Positions 10,831 through 21,739 of a stretch of DNA of 64,000 nt are shown here, piece after piece. The stretch's first letter is position 1. Each line of letters begins with the position of its first letter. The notes beneath the pieces were generated by a model. It made no database searches. It was not told the origin of the DNA and saw nothing but the letters and a program-made list of their open reading frames with translations. The translations under genes were made by a program, and so were the position numbers. This DNA is from Prostheceraeus crozeri (lineage: Eukaryota; Platyhelminthes; Polycladida; Euryleptidae). The stretch covers positions 329,937 to 393,936 of the forward strand of contig CAJQUW010006088.1 in NCBI GenBank assembly GCA_907163375.1. Direction: 5' to 3'.

Positions 10831-11314
10831 CGGGGAAAACCAGGAAATCGAGTTTGCTTGTTAGTTATACTATTGAAGCAGGTAGACATGCATTATACAC
10901 AGACTACAGCTGGCTAGCTCAAGTCCCCCAATCCCATAGATGTACAATGCAAGGTTTGCATGAAGACCTTCTCATTGTCTTCGATGTTAGTTCTAACCAG
11001 CCAAGCAAAGAAAATTATCCATCTTGATTCTATGGGAAGCCTCACATCCCACGACTGCAACAGAACCCGTTACTCCTGTTGAAAGCGTGTCGAAGAAATG
11101 AATGAGCGACTTCCTGATCAAGGAAGCTGTGACTGCCGCTAAGATTCATTGTTTGTCATAGTAGTTCACTATCAAAGCTAATATCTCTAGCCGCGAAATT
11201 GCGGATGCTATACTGTTTCCATCAGTATTTTCTGACAGTGTAATTGCCAGTAAAATATAACTGTGACGGAGAAGATTGGTCGTACTTGAAAAAGCATGTG
11301 CTGCAGGTTTGCGG
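10831..11314. other. Intronic DNA, no feature recognised
   Basis: Sequence between a LINE fragment and repeat DR copy B. No coding content or internal repeat is seen. Confidence 0.35.
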
Positions 11315-12580
11315 CCGAGCCCGGGAATCGCCCTTAAATTTCATCGAAATAGCCAATTAGCTCGGAAATATCATTTTCTGATTTTTTGCCTCTAAGTTCA
11401 ATGAGCATGATTTCTTGATTTCAGCTACTAATTACATGAATATTATTATATCCGCCATTTCTATTAAATTTCTTCGAATCTTATTGAAAAAAAGCAAGTA
11501 AATACGTGTATATACGTGCATGTTTGCACAATATCTGTATGAAATGTTCATGACTTTGTTTCGTTAATGACTGCGTCAATTATATATGTGAGGCGATGCT
11601 ATTATGTTGTTAATGGTTGAAAGCTTTAATTATAAAGCTTTACAAATAAGTAACGGTATTTTTGATTTAATTTAATTTAACTAATTTGATTTAATTCTTT
11701 ATCTTTATTTTTATATCAAAATTTCTGACTTAGCTTCAATCTGCAATTTTTTTATGTTGCATTGTTAAAAATAATGTTGTTTCCATAAGGATATGGACAT
11801 GTAAATCGGTTTTTATGGCACTTTATCACTGTTCAATAAGTAACGGTGGATCTTATGAAAACAATTTATGTCTATTCACATCGAAATCGTGCATTTAAGG
11901 GTGTTGACTATAATTCGCACACAATAAACTCGTAATCAATCTACGAGGGTCGGCAAAGAATCGTTTTTGTGTTTCTTGACGTGCTTAAATGCAATTTCCC
12001 TACAGATTTGTAATATAAAAATGTATGTCTAATTATGCAACATCTACTGATATGTGATTTAAGTTACGAGTCTTGTATACTATCTAAATGATCGTTTGTC
12101 ACCTTATAGTTTCATAAGTTGCAAAATCCTTTGCATGTACACAGCTTGTTGATCTATAAAACATTTGCTTTTTTTATAAAAGTTCTACAGATGAGCAAGA
12201 ATCGCACACTTTAACACGGCAGGTTCTACATTTTCACCAATTTGAAGAAAGATGTCAGTCCAAAATCATGCCAGCAAACTCTGCCAACGCTGCCATTGAA
12301 AAAATTGCATCATATTTCGTTGGTATTTAGAATAAAAGTAAATGGCTAAGCTAAGTGATGAGCTCGAAAACCTCGTGCTTTACTTTCGTGCAGCTTAATC
12401 TTTTACCACCTCTCGGTTTCGTTGTTGCTGTCTGACGTTTGAGGATCTTATAAGCCGTTCTCTTGTTAATGCCCAACTGTTGATGGAGGCCAATGGGAGC
12501 TCCTCCAGCTTCTTCGTCTAAAATCAGTTTGTGCTCCTCTGAGGTCTTCTTGTACGCATTTCTTCTTGGTGCCATCTCGT
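11315..12580 (+). repeat. Dispersed repeat DR, copy B, with helix-turn-helix remnant
   Basis: It is collinear with 5738-7110 but lacks the SINE and LINE insertions found there. At its right end a minus-strand frame (12575-12351, 74 codons) begins MAPRRNAYKKTSEEHKLILD and contains GINKRTAYKILKRQ followed by PRGGKR. This looks like the N-terminal helix-turn-helix of an IS630/Tc1-type transposase. The frame stops soon after and the catalytic part is absent. I infer a non-autonomous DNA transposon, but no terminal inverted repeats were found. Confidence 0.55.
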
Positions 12581-12904
12581 CTTATGACGATGGTTGTAAA
12601 TGACGAAGAAATTTATCGAGTGAGAATTTGTCATACTCGTTGTTATGGAATCACTGTCTCATCTACTTATTTAAACTATGGGAATCATAGATATCTTGAC
12701 TGTCCCGTCATTAATACATTTGACGTACAATCAACCGGTGTACGATTTACATAGCATCTGAAAGAAAAGTGACGAGAATATTTGTTTCCATTCGTCTGTC
12801 AAATGAAATATCAAAATCATGGAACGAATGGATGCAGTACAATGTTCTATTGAAGATCATACATTGCTTTATTTTGTTCATAACTTAGTAATTTGTTTGT
12901 AAAA

Positions 12905-13045
12905 ATGTGCCAATTTGATGTTCCCAATTTGCCAATTTAGTGTTCCCAATGTGCCAATTAGGTGTTCCCAATGTTCCAATTTGGTGTTCTCATTGTGCAA
13001 TTTTGGTGGCTCACTTTTGCCAATTTGGTGGTAAAATTGTGCAGA
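12905..13045. repeat. Degenerate 20-21-bp tandem repeat
   Basis: About six imperfect units of TGCCAATTTGGTGTTCCCAA lie in a gene A intron. The last units are more diverged. Confidence 0.85.
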
Positions 13046-13257
13046 TTACTTGCTCGCTGCACTGATGCTATGCTCCGAAAATTCACCTCCTTATTTATCC
13101 CGATTTTCTTGGTTTCCCTTTTAAATTCCTAATTAACGTGATCTATTCAGATTGTGGCTTGAGAAATCAGGATGTCATATGATCAATATTGGTAGGATTT
13201 TGGGTAAGACAAGAAACTTCACAATAATATGACATCTTTCTAATTTGAACTTCCAAA

Positions 13258-13470
13258 CAGGGGTGGTAGGATAGCTCAGTTGGTTAAGGGCTGCGCTTCG
13301 GTACGGAAGTGCAGAAGGTTCAGGGTTCGAGGGCGGTGTCACTGCCCTCACTAGAGGTTGCAAACCATAGCCTGGTGGAGTTCCGACTATGTGAATGCTG
13401 CCCCACCCATAGCTTCTAGTATGGCCTCATGCCTTGTGTGGAGGAGGGTTGTTAAAAAAGGGGTAGCGTA
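13258..13470 (+). mobile_element. tRNA-derived SINE, second family
   Basis: The head has an A-box TAGCTCAGTTGG (13272 on) and a B-box GGTTCGAGGGC (13324 on), in the spacing of a tRNA gene. There is no complementary acceptor stem. An unrelated body follows and ends near GGGTTGTTAAAAAA. I therefore call it a SINE rather than a tRNA gene. Its 3' GGGTTGTTAAAA also occurs at the 3' end of the RTE LINE at 38195-41590. Confidence 0.7.
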
Positions 13471-14068
13471 TTGACTAGATGAGCTCCAGCAGAAAGTGTA
13501 TTGTATTCACTTGTCCTTTCTGCCTGTCCTTTAGCTATGCATGTCTTCTGCTCGTGCATTGACTCTACGTATTTACATAATTTTGATTCTGAGTGATCTG
13601 GAGAATGCCAGAATTTATCGATATGACACATATTACAGCTTTGTACAGATTCGCACTCACTAAGCGCATAATTACATTGATGCCCTGACTTGGGCGGCGC
13701 CAGCGAACGGAGAAAGTGATTAAAAATGAATTACATCACTTTCATAGAGGTTTAGTTGTTGGAGGGATCCCATTAGCATGATGATAGACCTAAAAGCACA
13801 AAACATTTTTTGGACGATTGCTTTCGGATAATCACTGACCACCATAATAATGCCTCGTGGTATTGTTGCCTTTTTTGATGAATTTTTCTCATCTTTGAGA
13901 TAAATAAATACCTTTGAGATATAAAGTCATTCAATACCTGCTACTGATTGAAACACCAGTAGTATGAATAAATGTCTCGAAATGCAATATAACGTGAATT
14001 ACTATTCTGCTTCCGAAATACACTTTGTTGTCTCATCATATGTTTCAGTTCATTTTTGAATATTTCAG
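13471..14068. other. Intronic DNA, no feature recognised
   Basis: Ordinary AT-rich intron before gene A exon e. No structure was identified. Confidence 0.4.
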
Positions 14069-14753
14069 GTGGTCCATCTTGGTGTGAACATCGAATTCGT
14101 GACATCTCTCGCAAGTGCGTGCCAGACTACTAATCATGTCCTCTCTTTCTCTTCTCCGCAATCTGACAAATCATTTGGGAGAGATGAACGACGAGGATCA
14201 TCAAATAATACTGATGAGGAAAGGGAGAATCACGGAACAGCTGAAGAGGCAGAGAAAAATGAAGAAAATGTGAAATTGAAAGAAAGAGAAAGCAGCAAGG
14301 CAAGAGAAAGGGAGAAAGAGAAAGTAAAAGAAAGGGAGAAGGCAAAAGAAGAGGAGAATAAAGCAAGAGAAAGAGAGAAAAACAAAATAACAGAAAAAGA
14401 GAAGGAGAAACACAAACCAAAGGAACTGGAAAGAGAGAAAGAGAAGATAAAGTCGAGGGAAATTGATAAAGCAAAGAATGAAAAAAATGATGAACGCAAG
14501 AAGTTAATTGCTCGAAGGCAACTTACTTCCCCTATGGCATCTAGAGAAGGGGAGCCATTGCCTCAGCTGCCATCGGTCCGGAGGTTGGTGAGAAGGTGTC
14601 AGAAGTCTGGAATGACGTTGCGGCCAATCCATTATAGCCCTACTGACAAACAGCATGCTAGTAGGTCCGGTCGCAGTTTCCTCGACATCCCTTCTATTAT
14701 CAAGGACCACGAACTACAGCCAGTTGTGTGTATAGAGTTGCTGAACGCTGACG
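14069..14753 (+). CDS. Gene A, exon e: finger end and charged K/E/R segment
   Basis: This exon has a TATTTCAG acceptor and a GTAAAT donor at 14754, and it is entered in phase 0 and left in phase 1. It completes the finger started in exon d with VVH. A Ser/Thr-rich stretch follows, then about 100 residues (14210-14510) made almost wholly of Lys, Glu and Arg, such as REREKEKVKEREKAKE. This should form a long single helix or coiled coil. The end is less biased and contains a basic patch (RRLVRRCQKSGM) and SRSGRSFLDIPSI. The long antisense open frames over this stretch are only an effect of its purine-rich composition. Confidence 0.75.
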
Positions 14754-14823
14754 GTAAATTTTCCTATCTTGTGTACAAGTCGAATTTAATTTAAGCAACT
14801 GAATTGCTTATTGTTATTTTCAG

Positions 14824-15146
14824 ATGTGGCGAAGAAGTCTATGGAGTTGAAATCAAAGGTTGCCGTCGCTCCCGATGGACTTTGTGTTCTTATCATGAGG
14901 AACAACACCTATAAGTGTTCGAAGTGTAACTTTGTTAGAGAAGATCGCACTTTAGTATTCAATCATTTAGCCGTGAATCACGCCAATCCTAATGAACTTG
15001 GTAGATTCGAATGTCCGCGATGTTACGAATGGTTCAATTTTGCACATATTTTCTCTCGGCACCTCTCTCAAAAGCATCTTATCAAAAATCAGAACATCGC
15101 AAAATTTGAAAACAAAAACTGGATGCGAGAATTCCCAGTGTTGCAG
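14824..15146 (+). CDS. Gene A, exon f: two C2H2 zinc fingers
   Basis: The exon follows a 70-bp intron with a TTATTTTCAG acceptor and ends at a GTAAGA donor (15147). Its first two bases complete an Asp codon from exon e. It encodes two adjacent C2H2 fingers with canonical spacing: Cys680-x2-Cys683-x12-His696-x4-His701, and Cys712-x2-Cys715-x12-His728-x4-His733. The linker is not the TGEKP type, so they are atypical and may bind DNA, RNA or protein. The exon ends in phase 0 with no stop, so the gene continues, but I found no convincing further exon before the window's next gene. I cannot name the family. Confidence 0.75.
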
Positions 15147-15507
15147 GTAAGACGCGCAACAATTATGAAGTAATCCTTCCTTAACCCACCCCTCCTGCCA
15201 ATTATAGGACGCATGCCAATGAACATGCATTTGCTCGTGCACAATTAATTGTACATGTATGATGTAAGCATCTAAATGTGGCTTCTGAACTTAATTTTGC
15301 TCACATCCAGTTTGAAGGAAAAATGCAAAAGATAATCAGTCAAAAAACGTGTAGCTTGTAATTTAACTTCAATTCCCGATGACGATGAGGGCATTTCGAC
15401 AAGTGACTGACTAACTATTGCACAAAACGGCAGTTGCATTTTTGCAAGTGTTACATATTTGGCATCGAGCTTAGAGGATGTCGACTGAGTCCGTGAAATT
15501 TGCCTGG

Positions 15508-15715
15508 ACCCGGAAATCGCTCTAAGAATTTGCAAAAATATGCAATTGACCCTTAAATAATCCAGGAAATGTTGTGATTTTTTTTACTCTCTACTTTGAT
15601 GAACATAATTTCGCTTCAGCTTCCTCTTTCAGCTAAAAGTAGAAAGAACTATTATAAAGCTCGTTATTTGTGCCTGCTGAAGTAGGTAAATGTGTTTGCA
15701 GAACATCTAGGTGAC
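15508..15715 (+). repeat. Dispersed repeat DR, copy C (partial)
   Basis: This is a diverged copy of the first about 200 bp of the DR family: GACCCGGAAATCGC, CAATTGACCCTTAAATA, TGTGATTTTTT and CAGAACATCTAGGTG blocks in the same order as copies A and B. The rest of the repeat is missing. Confidence 0.5.
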
Positions 15716-15944
15716 AGCAGGACTGCAAGCTATCCCAGTTTCGCCGGGATGGTCCCGGCTTGGGAACTAAATTTTTGGCGTCCCGGTTTCGAGCTCGTCT
15801 CGCCGGATGTGTCCATGAGTTGATATTTCTAATATTTGCCTCAACTTTCCCATAATGTATCAGTATGATAACAATCAAAATTTGGGTTTTCACTGTTTGA
15901 CTGCGCAATTCTTTTTCATTCTACCTGTCCTTACCAAGCTTACA

Positions 15945-16112
15945 ATGTGATGGTTTTAATGTCGGTGCTGACACAGTCAGACTTTAATCTGGAACGTTGT
16001 GATCTTTTAGTTCGGATGCCCTTCCTGACAACTTCCAGTGGCACTTGCGGGACTCGACTTCTGGAACAGGAGACCGCTGGGCCAAGCACTTAACCACTGT
16101 GCCACGGAGACC
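15945..16112 (-). mobile_element. tRNA-derived SINE, copy 2
   Basis: The head and body match the SINE at 5855-6035: GGTCTCCGTGGCACAGTGG, an RGTCGAGTCCC B-box, GTCAGGAAGGGCATCCG, and a TCTGACTG-x-GTCAGCACCG 3' part. The tail after that differs from copy 1. Confidence 0.8.
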
Positions 16113-16587
16113 AAGTCTGCAGTAGAGTACTAATAGGGGCTTATACAGGGTGAACCAGAAGTAACAGTCGAATATGTTTCTTTGTAATCCAAGGTGTTAT
16201 TCACTGCACTGATGATTCATAATCCATTACTTATCTGACCAGAAGAATTCTAAGCAATTTTGTCATGTTGAAATTCATTCTAGCTGAAATAGTAAGTTCA
16301 CATTTACATTATGCGACACATGAGATAATTTTATACATAATGAACTTGCCTATAAGCTTAAGTAACAAAGTTAAGTTCAAATGTCCACAATTAAAATCAG
16401 ATTCTACTTGGAAATGACATAAAATTCACTTTTCATACTCAAAATGGCCGTCATTGTTGGACAAGCAAGCGCATATCTTCATAAATTTTAGATTTTAATA
16501 ATTTATTTTATAAATTTGACATGTTGTGTCGCATCAAAACTAAAGAAGGCTTCAACAAGATTTCCCGTGGTTCCCTTCGTACTGCAG

Positions 16588-16715
16588 AATTTATTACAAA
16601 TATTACAAATGATCTTATAGACAATGTTCTTTGAATTTGCCAGTTATTTTTTACAATCAGCAGTAAAGAACTTTGTTTATAAGATCATTTGTAAAACTTG
16701 TAATAATTTCTAAAT
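16588..16715. repeat. Hairpin: 42-bp inverted repeat with short loop
   Basis: The left arm (16588-16632, core TTACAAATGATCTTATA) and the right arm (16668-16713, read in reverse complement) match at nearly all positions, with a loop of about 35 bp. It could be a very small foldback transposon or a transcribed hairpin. No target duplication was identified. Confidence 0.7.
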
Positions 16716-16976
16716 TGGACTGGTCACAAAAATGAAAACATCGCGAGAACGATTCACAGAACAGAATATTTAGCGAGGTTTATCAACATTTTGTCCTTCT
16801 TCATGACACCAAACCAACAACAGAAAATGCAATCACAACAATTCCGAAGACATCTTTATATGGCCGCCACTGTTCATATTCCGGCGAGATTTCCAGAATT
16901 TCGGCCGATTCCAACGGGATTTCTCGCATCGGCGGGAATTTATGAATATTGGGAGTTATGAGGAAATACATGTACT

Positions 16977-17956
16977 CAGTGGCGTAGCGTGCTTCAAAAC
17001 GTCTCCGGGGCTAAAATAACGGGCTCTGCACGTGTTCACAAACAACAGCAATTCTTCACACCGTAGTTGGTGACGCTGGCGTCCAATAAGTGGATCAACA
17101 GAATTTTTATTACTCAATCAATGATGACAGGAAGATGGACAATTGCCTACTTGAAAGGATCAGCAGCTATGAAGCAACACACTTCCAATCACTAATTTAT
17201 TACTTCATTTAATTAGCCAAACCCCACTGTTTCCCAAGCCTACTGTATCAGCTGGTCAAGTGAATAAATTTAGTAATCAATCAATTCTGAGCTCACGATT
17301 AAATTTTATGAGAATAAGCAAAAGATAAAAGAGCTTTTCGTGGTGTGCAACGATTTAGGAAACAGACCTTATAGTAAATTACCCGGCTCTAATCTAGAAT
17401 TCACTTTGATCTTCTCAAATAATGATGAAAGAATGAAAAAGTGAAGCTATGCACGTGTCAACTATTAGCTGCTCGTTTGTCAGACTCAAACTCCGGTCAG
17501 ACTCGCCGTGATTAGTCAGTCAGTGTGTGTGTAGGTGTAACCCGTAAAGAATTCCCTGTCTTCGCCCGGGTTGAATCACAGAGATGGATTGCTTCTTTGT
17601 AGGTCGCATGCAGTGGCCGCGACGAGCTGAAAGGCGTCGCCGAGCTGTTCTGGTGCGCGCGAACAGCACATTGATAGATTGACTGATTTGTCGATGATAT
17701 CAACGAGCCATTGCTGATCAAGTGTGGCTCGTGCAATCTCGGCCGCCCCTGAGAGAGGAAGTATGAGAGAGAAAACCAATTACAATTACACATGTATCCG
17801 TTGGAAAGATGAAATAAAGACTTAAAGATAGGCCTAAGACGTAGCGTCTGGTCAGTAGCGCATATTGTACATGATTAAAATATGTTGGGGGATTTATCTA
17901 AAAAAAAATACATTCGGGTCACTACCCCGAATGCCCCAATGGACGCTACACCCCTG
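16977..17956. mobile_element. Non-autonomous hAT element with perfect target duplication
   Basis: The left end is CAGTGGCGTAGCG and the right end, in reverse complement, is CAGGGGTGTAGCG. These are the standard terminal inverted repeats of many hAT elements. They are flanked by a perfect 8-bp direct repeat CATGTACT (16969-16976 and 17957-17964), the duplication length made by hAT transposases. The 980-bp interior has open frames on the minus strand (17512-17793) but no recognisable transposase, so it depends on a related enzyme elsewhere. Confidence 0.9.
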
Positions 17957-17964
17957 CATGTACT

Positions 17965-20532
17965 CAGAAAGAGTTTCAGACTGAATTTGAGGAAGAAATG
18001 TTTGATAATTAGGATTTTGTGTTATGGTATAACGTATCCAATATTTCGAACATGCTATCGGGTTATTTCTAAGGTAGTTTTATCAGTGAATCTCCCTCAT
18101 CTGAGAAAATAGAGAGGGAATTTGCTTGTTATATGTTTTGCTTTTTTCAACTTTTGCAAAATATTTGTATAAATAAATGAAGGTGTGCAAATTAAAATTC
18201 ACTAAAATGGATTGATGCATTGTGAAATTGAATAGGCTTAATCTTCCATCGACGAATTTTTCTTGCATTCATAACGAGCAGCTAGTTGTAATGCTGTAAA
18301 GGGAGAAGAAAGTCGATTACTGACAAAAACTTTCCTTTGTGCATGTTTTTTCGAAGTGGGTGATCTATGCCATTAGCACTTCAGCCGAGTTGGTTTCTGA
18401 TCTCTACATGTATATTTCCAACAGTCCCAAGTTTACAATAGTTAAAAGCCAGCTTTGGCCTTTTCGAGCCGAAATGATGAGTCCTTGCTGGGCGAAACGT
18501 TTTGCCAACGACTGTCAATCATTTTCGTGCTTTAATTTTCGAAGTCTTACGAAATTTTTCTACTTATCAGTTGACAAAGATTTTTAAAAATATGATGGCC
18601 TCTTTCATGTATTTATGCAGCCATGTAGTATGCGTGGAATATACACAAATATGTATAAATGTGCTATGTTGCACATAGTTTGCACTCCAACTAATGTTGA
18701 CTTGTTTATTATACACATTTTGTGTCATCTATTGTCTTAATTAAACCCGATCACTGCCTGATAAGAAAAAAAACTGACCATTAAGTCAGCAGAGGTGGAA
18801 ACTTTCTGTTGGTTGTTCACCCTTTCACTCTCTCAATCTAGAGACAAATTTAACCTATCGTCAAATAGCAGCTGACGGCTTGATAGCTTTCTCGAGGAGA
18901 ACATAGCAATGCAATTACAGGGTGCGTGACATAACGAAGAGCGTCTTATTGACGTAAGGAACTTTCGAAACCGCTCGAGAAACCGAACAGAAACTGCTAC
19001 GAGAAACCGCTTAATCACAGAAAATACTCCATATACTGTACATTGCTTTCCTTCAATAACATGATTCTTCGTCTACTATTCTAGCATAGGGCAAAGTTTC
19101 AAGGCGCAACTTTTTTGCTACTTTTTGTCGATCGCTTAATACTATTGCAATATGAATACCGCTAAGATGGACTGATCATTGCTGAATTCTCTGACCTCAT
19201 TTTGCCTTTATTTCATTGGAATACATTGGGAAGTAGGTTTTTGACAAATAATTTTACTAGATATATTTGCAGTTGGGAATACTATACTCAAATTTGTGTT
19301 TCGCGGAAAATACTCGAACTGTAAGTTAGAATATTGCAGCAGACGCTTCGATGACTGATCTCCCGTGCAGAAACTAAGCCGTATGCTAGAAAGGTAGACA
19401 AAGAGTCTTGTTTTTAAAGGAAAACACTGAAGGTGAAGTATTTCATGTGCTTGATTGGTTTTTCACAAAGGTTCCTGCAAAAGTTTTGAAAGTTCCTCAC
19501 GTTCTTATTGTCAGAGCCGATAGAAAACGAATAACTGCGATAACGTGACGTTGATTTGGGCTGCGTTTTGATTGTTTGAGCTCAATTACTATGTATTAAT
19601 GCAACTCAGCAGACAAACCGTTTCATCAAACTTCGCAACTGTACAATGTATAGATGCATAGTAGTCGAGTCGAACATTTTCCGACTCCGCATCACCGCAG
19701 GTGCTACATAAATGGAAATACAAATAGTAAGTTTATGATGATTAGGTCTATGCAATCATGTGAAAAAATCAGCTGTTGATGAGACAAGAAGTGCAAAGTC
19801 ACATGATGATGTTGCTACAAGAAGCACAATTTCTGACGACCTTCTTACAAAATCGAACATTCTCTTCTATTCTCAGTTTACTGACATATGCATGCAATAA
19901 CGTGTTTTTAAGATATAATGGTAGTCTTTTTCTGTTGCAGATGAGGTGAGAAGCCGTGAATCATGGTCTCTTTTTTAACGTCGAGAAGGATTTTTACTAA
20001 TTTCGGTTTAGATTTGAGTACTTTTTGTCATTTTTACTTGTCCAGCAGTGAATACCTCTGACATTTGAAGGAAAAGCTTTTTAATACTTGTGACGTGCTA
20101 TTTATCGTTATTGTATGTACAGAATATATGAAGCAAGAGACTTGTTTTGTTTTAGTCTTCATTATGATTTGAATCTATTGTGATCATTTCGTCAATAAAA
20201 AGGTGTGGGACTACTAATTTCAATATTTTCTTTCAAGGTGCTATATTTATAGTCCGGCAGTCAGAACGAGCTTCTGCAGGGAACGAGGCCGAAAGTGAGA
20301 CTTTCACAGAATGTTGCACACCTCATGCCTACTACGAATCGGCACGTCCATTTGATTTGAGCAGTTCTTAAAAAGCTAAATATTTGCAAATTTATATACA
20401 GTACTACCGACATGAAGTCCCTTCATAAGCAGCAAGAAACAAGCTAGATATAAAAAAGGAATGAATATTTGCTAACACGTATCTCAATTAATCGGAAATG
20501 AAGCCGATGATCTAAGAAATTTCAGGAACTGT
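17965..20532. other. Intergenic or intronic DNA with little structure
   Basis: No exon was recognised. A hammerhead-like motif lies at 18474-18500. The stretch around 18810-19560 shares short blocks (CTTGATAGCTTTCTCGAGG-like, ATTGTCAGAGCCGA, CGTGACGTTGA) with 63330-63490, so a diverged dispersed repeat is likely. Confidence 0.4.
18474..18500 (+). ncRNA. Hammerhead-ribozyme-like motif (degenerate)
   Basis: TGATGAGTCC, a TTGCT loop and GGGCGAAACG have the order and spacing of hammerhead stem II. GTCC can pair with GGGC (one U-G pair), flanked by TGATGA and GAAA core boxes. The base before TGATGA is A where the core normally has C, so activity is doubtful. I could not define stems I and III. 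Such motifs are known in Penelope-like terminal repeats and in small retroelements. Confidence 0.35.
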
Positions 20533-20540
20533 ATTGTAAC

Positions 20541-21479
20541 TAGTGATGCAAATGGAAAATTTTGAAATTTATTTTTCGGTGATTGGCGTTTTTCCTTTGT
20601 TTTGGAGACTTATTATAGTCGTTTGAAAATACCATGCAATATTCAAAGACCGAAAGCTTCTCTATCATCCCTCGTATGTTAACTTTTGGAACCTGCAACT
20701 GCACCTTTTCCATGTCTATTTCAGATATTTTCAAATGAATTTCAGACATTAGATTGATTTCAGATTTCTCTAGCTGAATTTCAGATATCTGTCAGAAGCA
20801 CAATTTTGAAAAGATATTAAATTCAACTGGAGAACTCCAATTCATCTGGATTATATCTGAAATTCATTTGGGCAGATCTGAAATAGAATTGTGGAGGATG
20901 TGTATATCCTCAATGAAGATATCGGATACTACGCCAGAGGATAGAAGCTATCATAGATATTCTTTTACTCATCACAGACATCTTTAGTTTCCGAATATCT
21001 CACGAGTTTACGACCATATCTTCCAATATGGTCGCTCATGAATGCTGCGTGGACTTGTGCTTATAGGCTACTTCACATATGTTCATCAACACCGAGAATC
21101 TGTACGCTGCATAATAAAGCTAACTTTCAAGCTAACAATCAGCAAACTCCAAGATGAAGTATATTATTTTTGCTCCAGATCTTTCACATTGCATGAAATT
21201 ATACCCCTATTGTAAAGCAGGATTCACGTTATCTCAAACGGTGTCTATGTGATAATATATAAAAATGCTAACAAATTAGCGCAAGCCTTTGGTGGCAAAG
21301 GAATGTTCAAAATTCCGCGGACGGAACTCGTATTGCTACGATCGCATTAATCGAAATAATGATGAAATCAAGAGTTTCAGACCCAATTTATTGGAACGTA
21401 GCTGCCTCGGCAATGGAAGCGCTCAAAAATAGGGCCTATCAAAACTTTCAAAATTTTCCACGGAAAATTTTCATTACTA
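20541..21479. mobile_element. Non-autonomous hAT-type element, family B copy 1
   Basis: It begins TAGTGATGCAAATGG and ends GGAAAATTTTCATTACTA, whose reverse complement starts TAGTAATGAAAATTTT, giving short terminal inverted repeats. It is flanked by an 8-bp duplication with one mismatch (ATTGTAAC at 20533-20540, ATTGTGAC at 21480-21487). It is collinear with 24979-26049 over most of its length. No transposase is encoded. Confidence 0.85.
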
Positions 21480-21739
21480 ATTGTGACGCAAGTCTTCGAG
21501 GAGAAGTTGAGGGTATCTTTGCTGATAGTTCAATTTTAAGCGACATAATTTTATGATTCACAAAGGCGTCATTTCCTGAATCTTAATACATAGAGTAGGA
21601 TATGCTGCATTAATTTAATGATCGATGCTTCTGACACCAGGGCCCGCCCATACTAGCTGTTAACATTAAATTGATGGTCCCATAGAGGCATAGAGTAAAT
21701 CTGTTAGGTAGTGTTAGCTCCGCATTTATTAAATCCCCA

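Noticed and set aside
13262-13335. tRNA gene
   Set aside because: A and B boxes are present but no acceptor stem closes, and a SINE body follows.
14130-14499. Antisense frames rich in Phe, Leu and Ser
   Set aside because: They mirror the purine-rich K/E/R segment of gene A exon e on the other strand.
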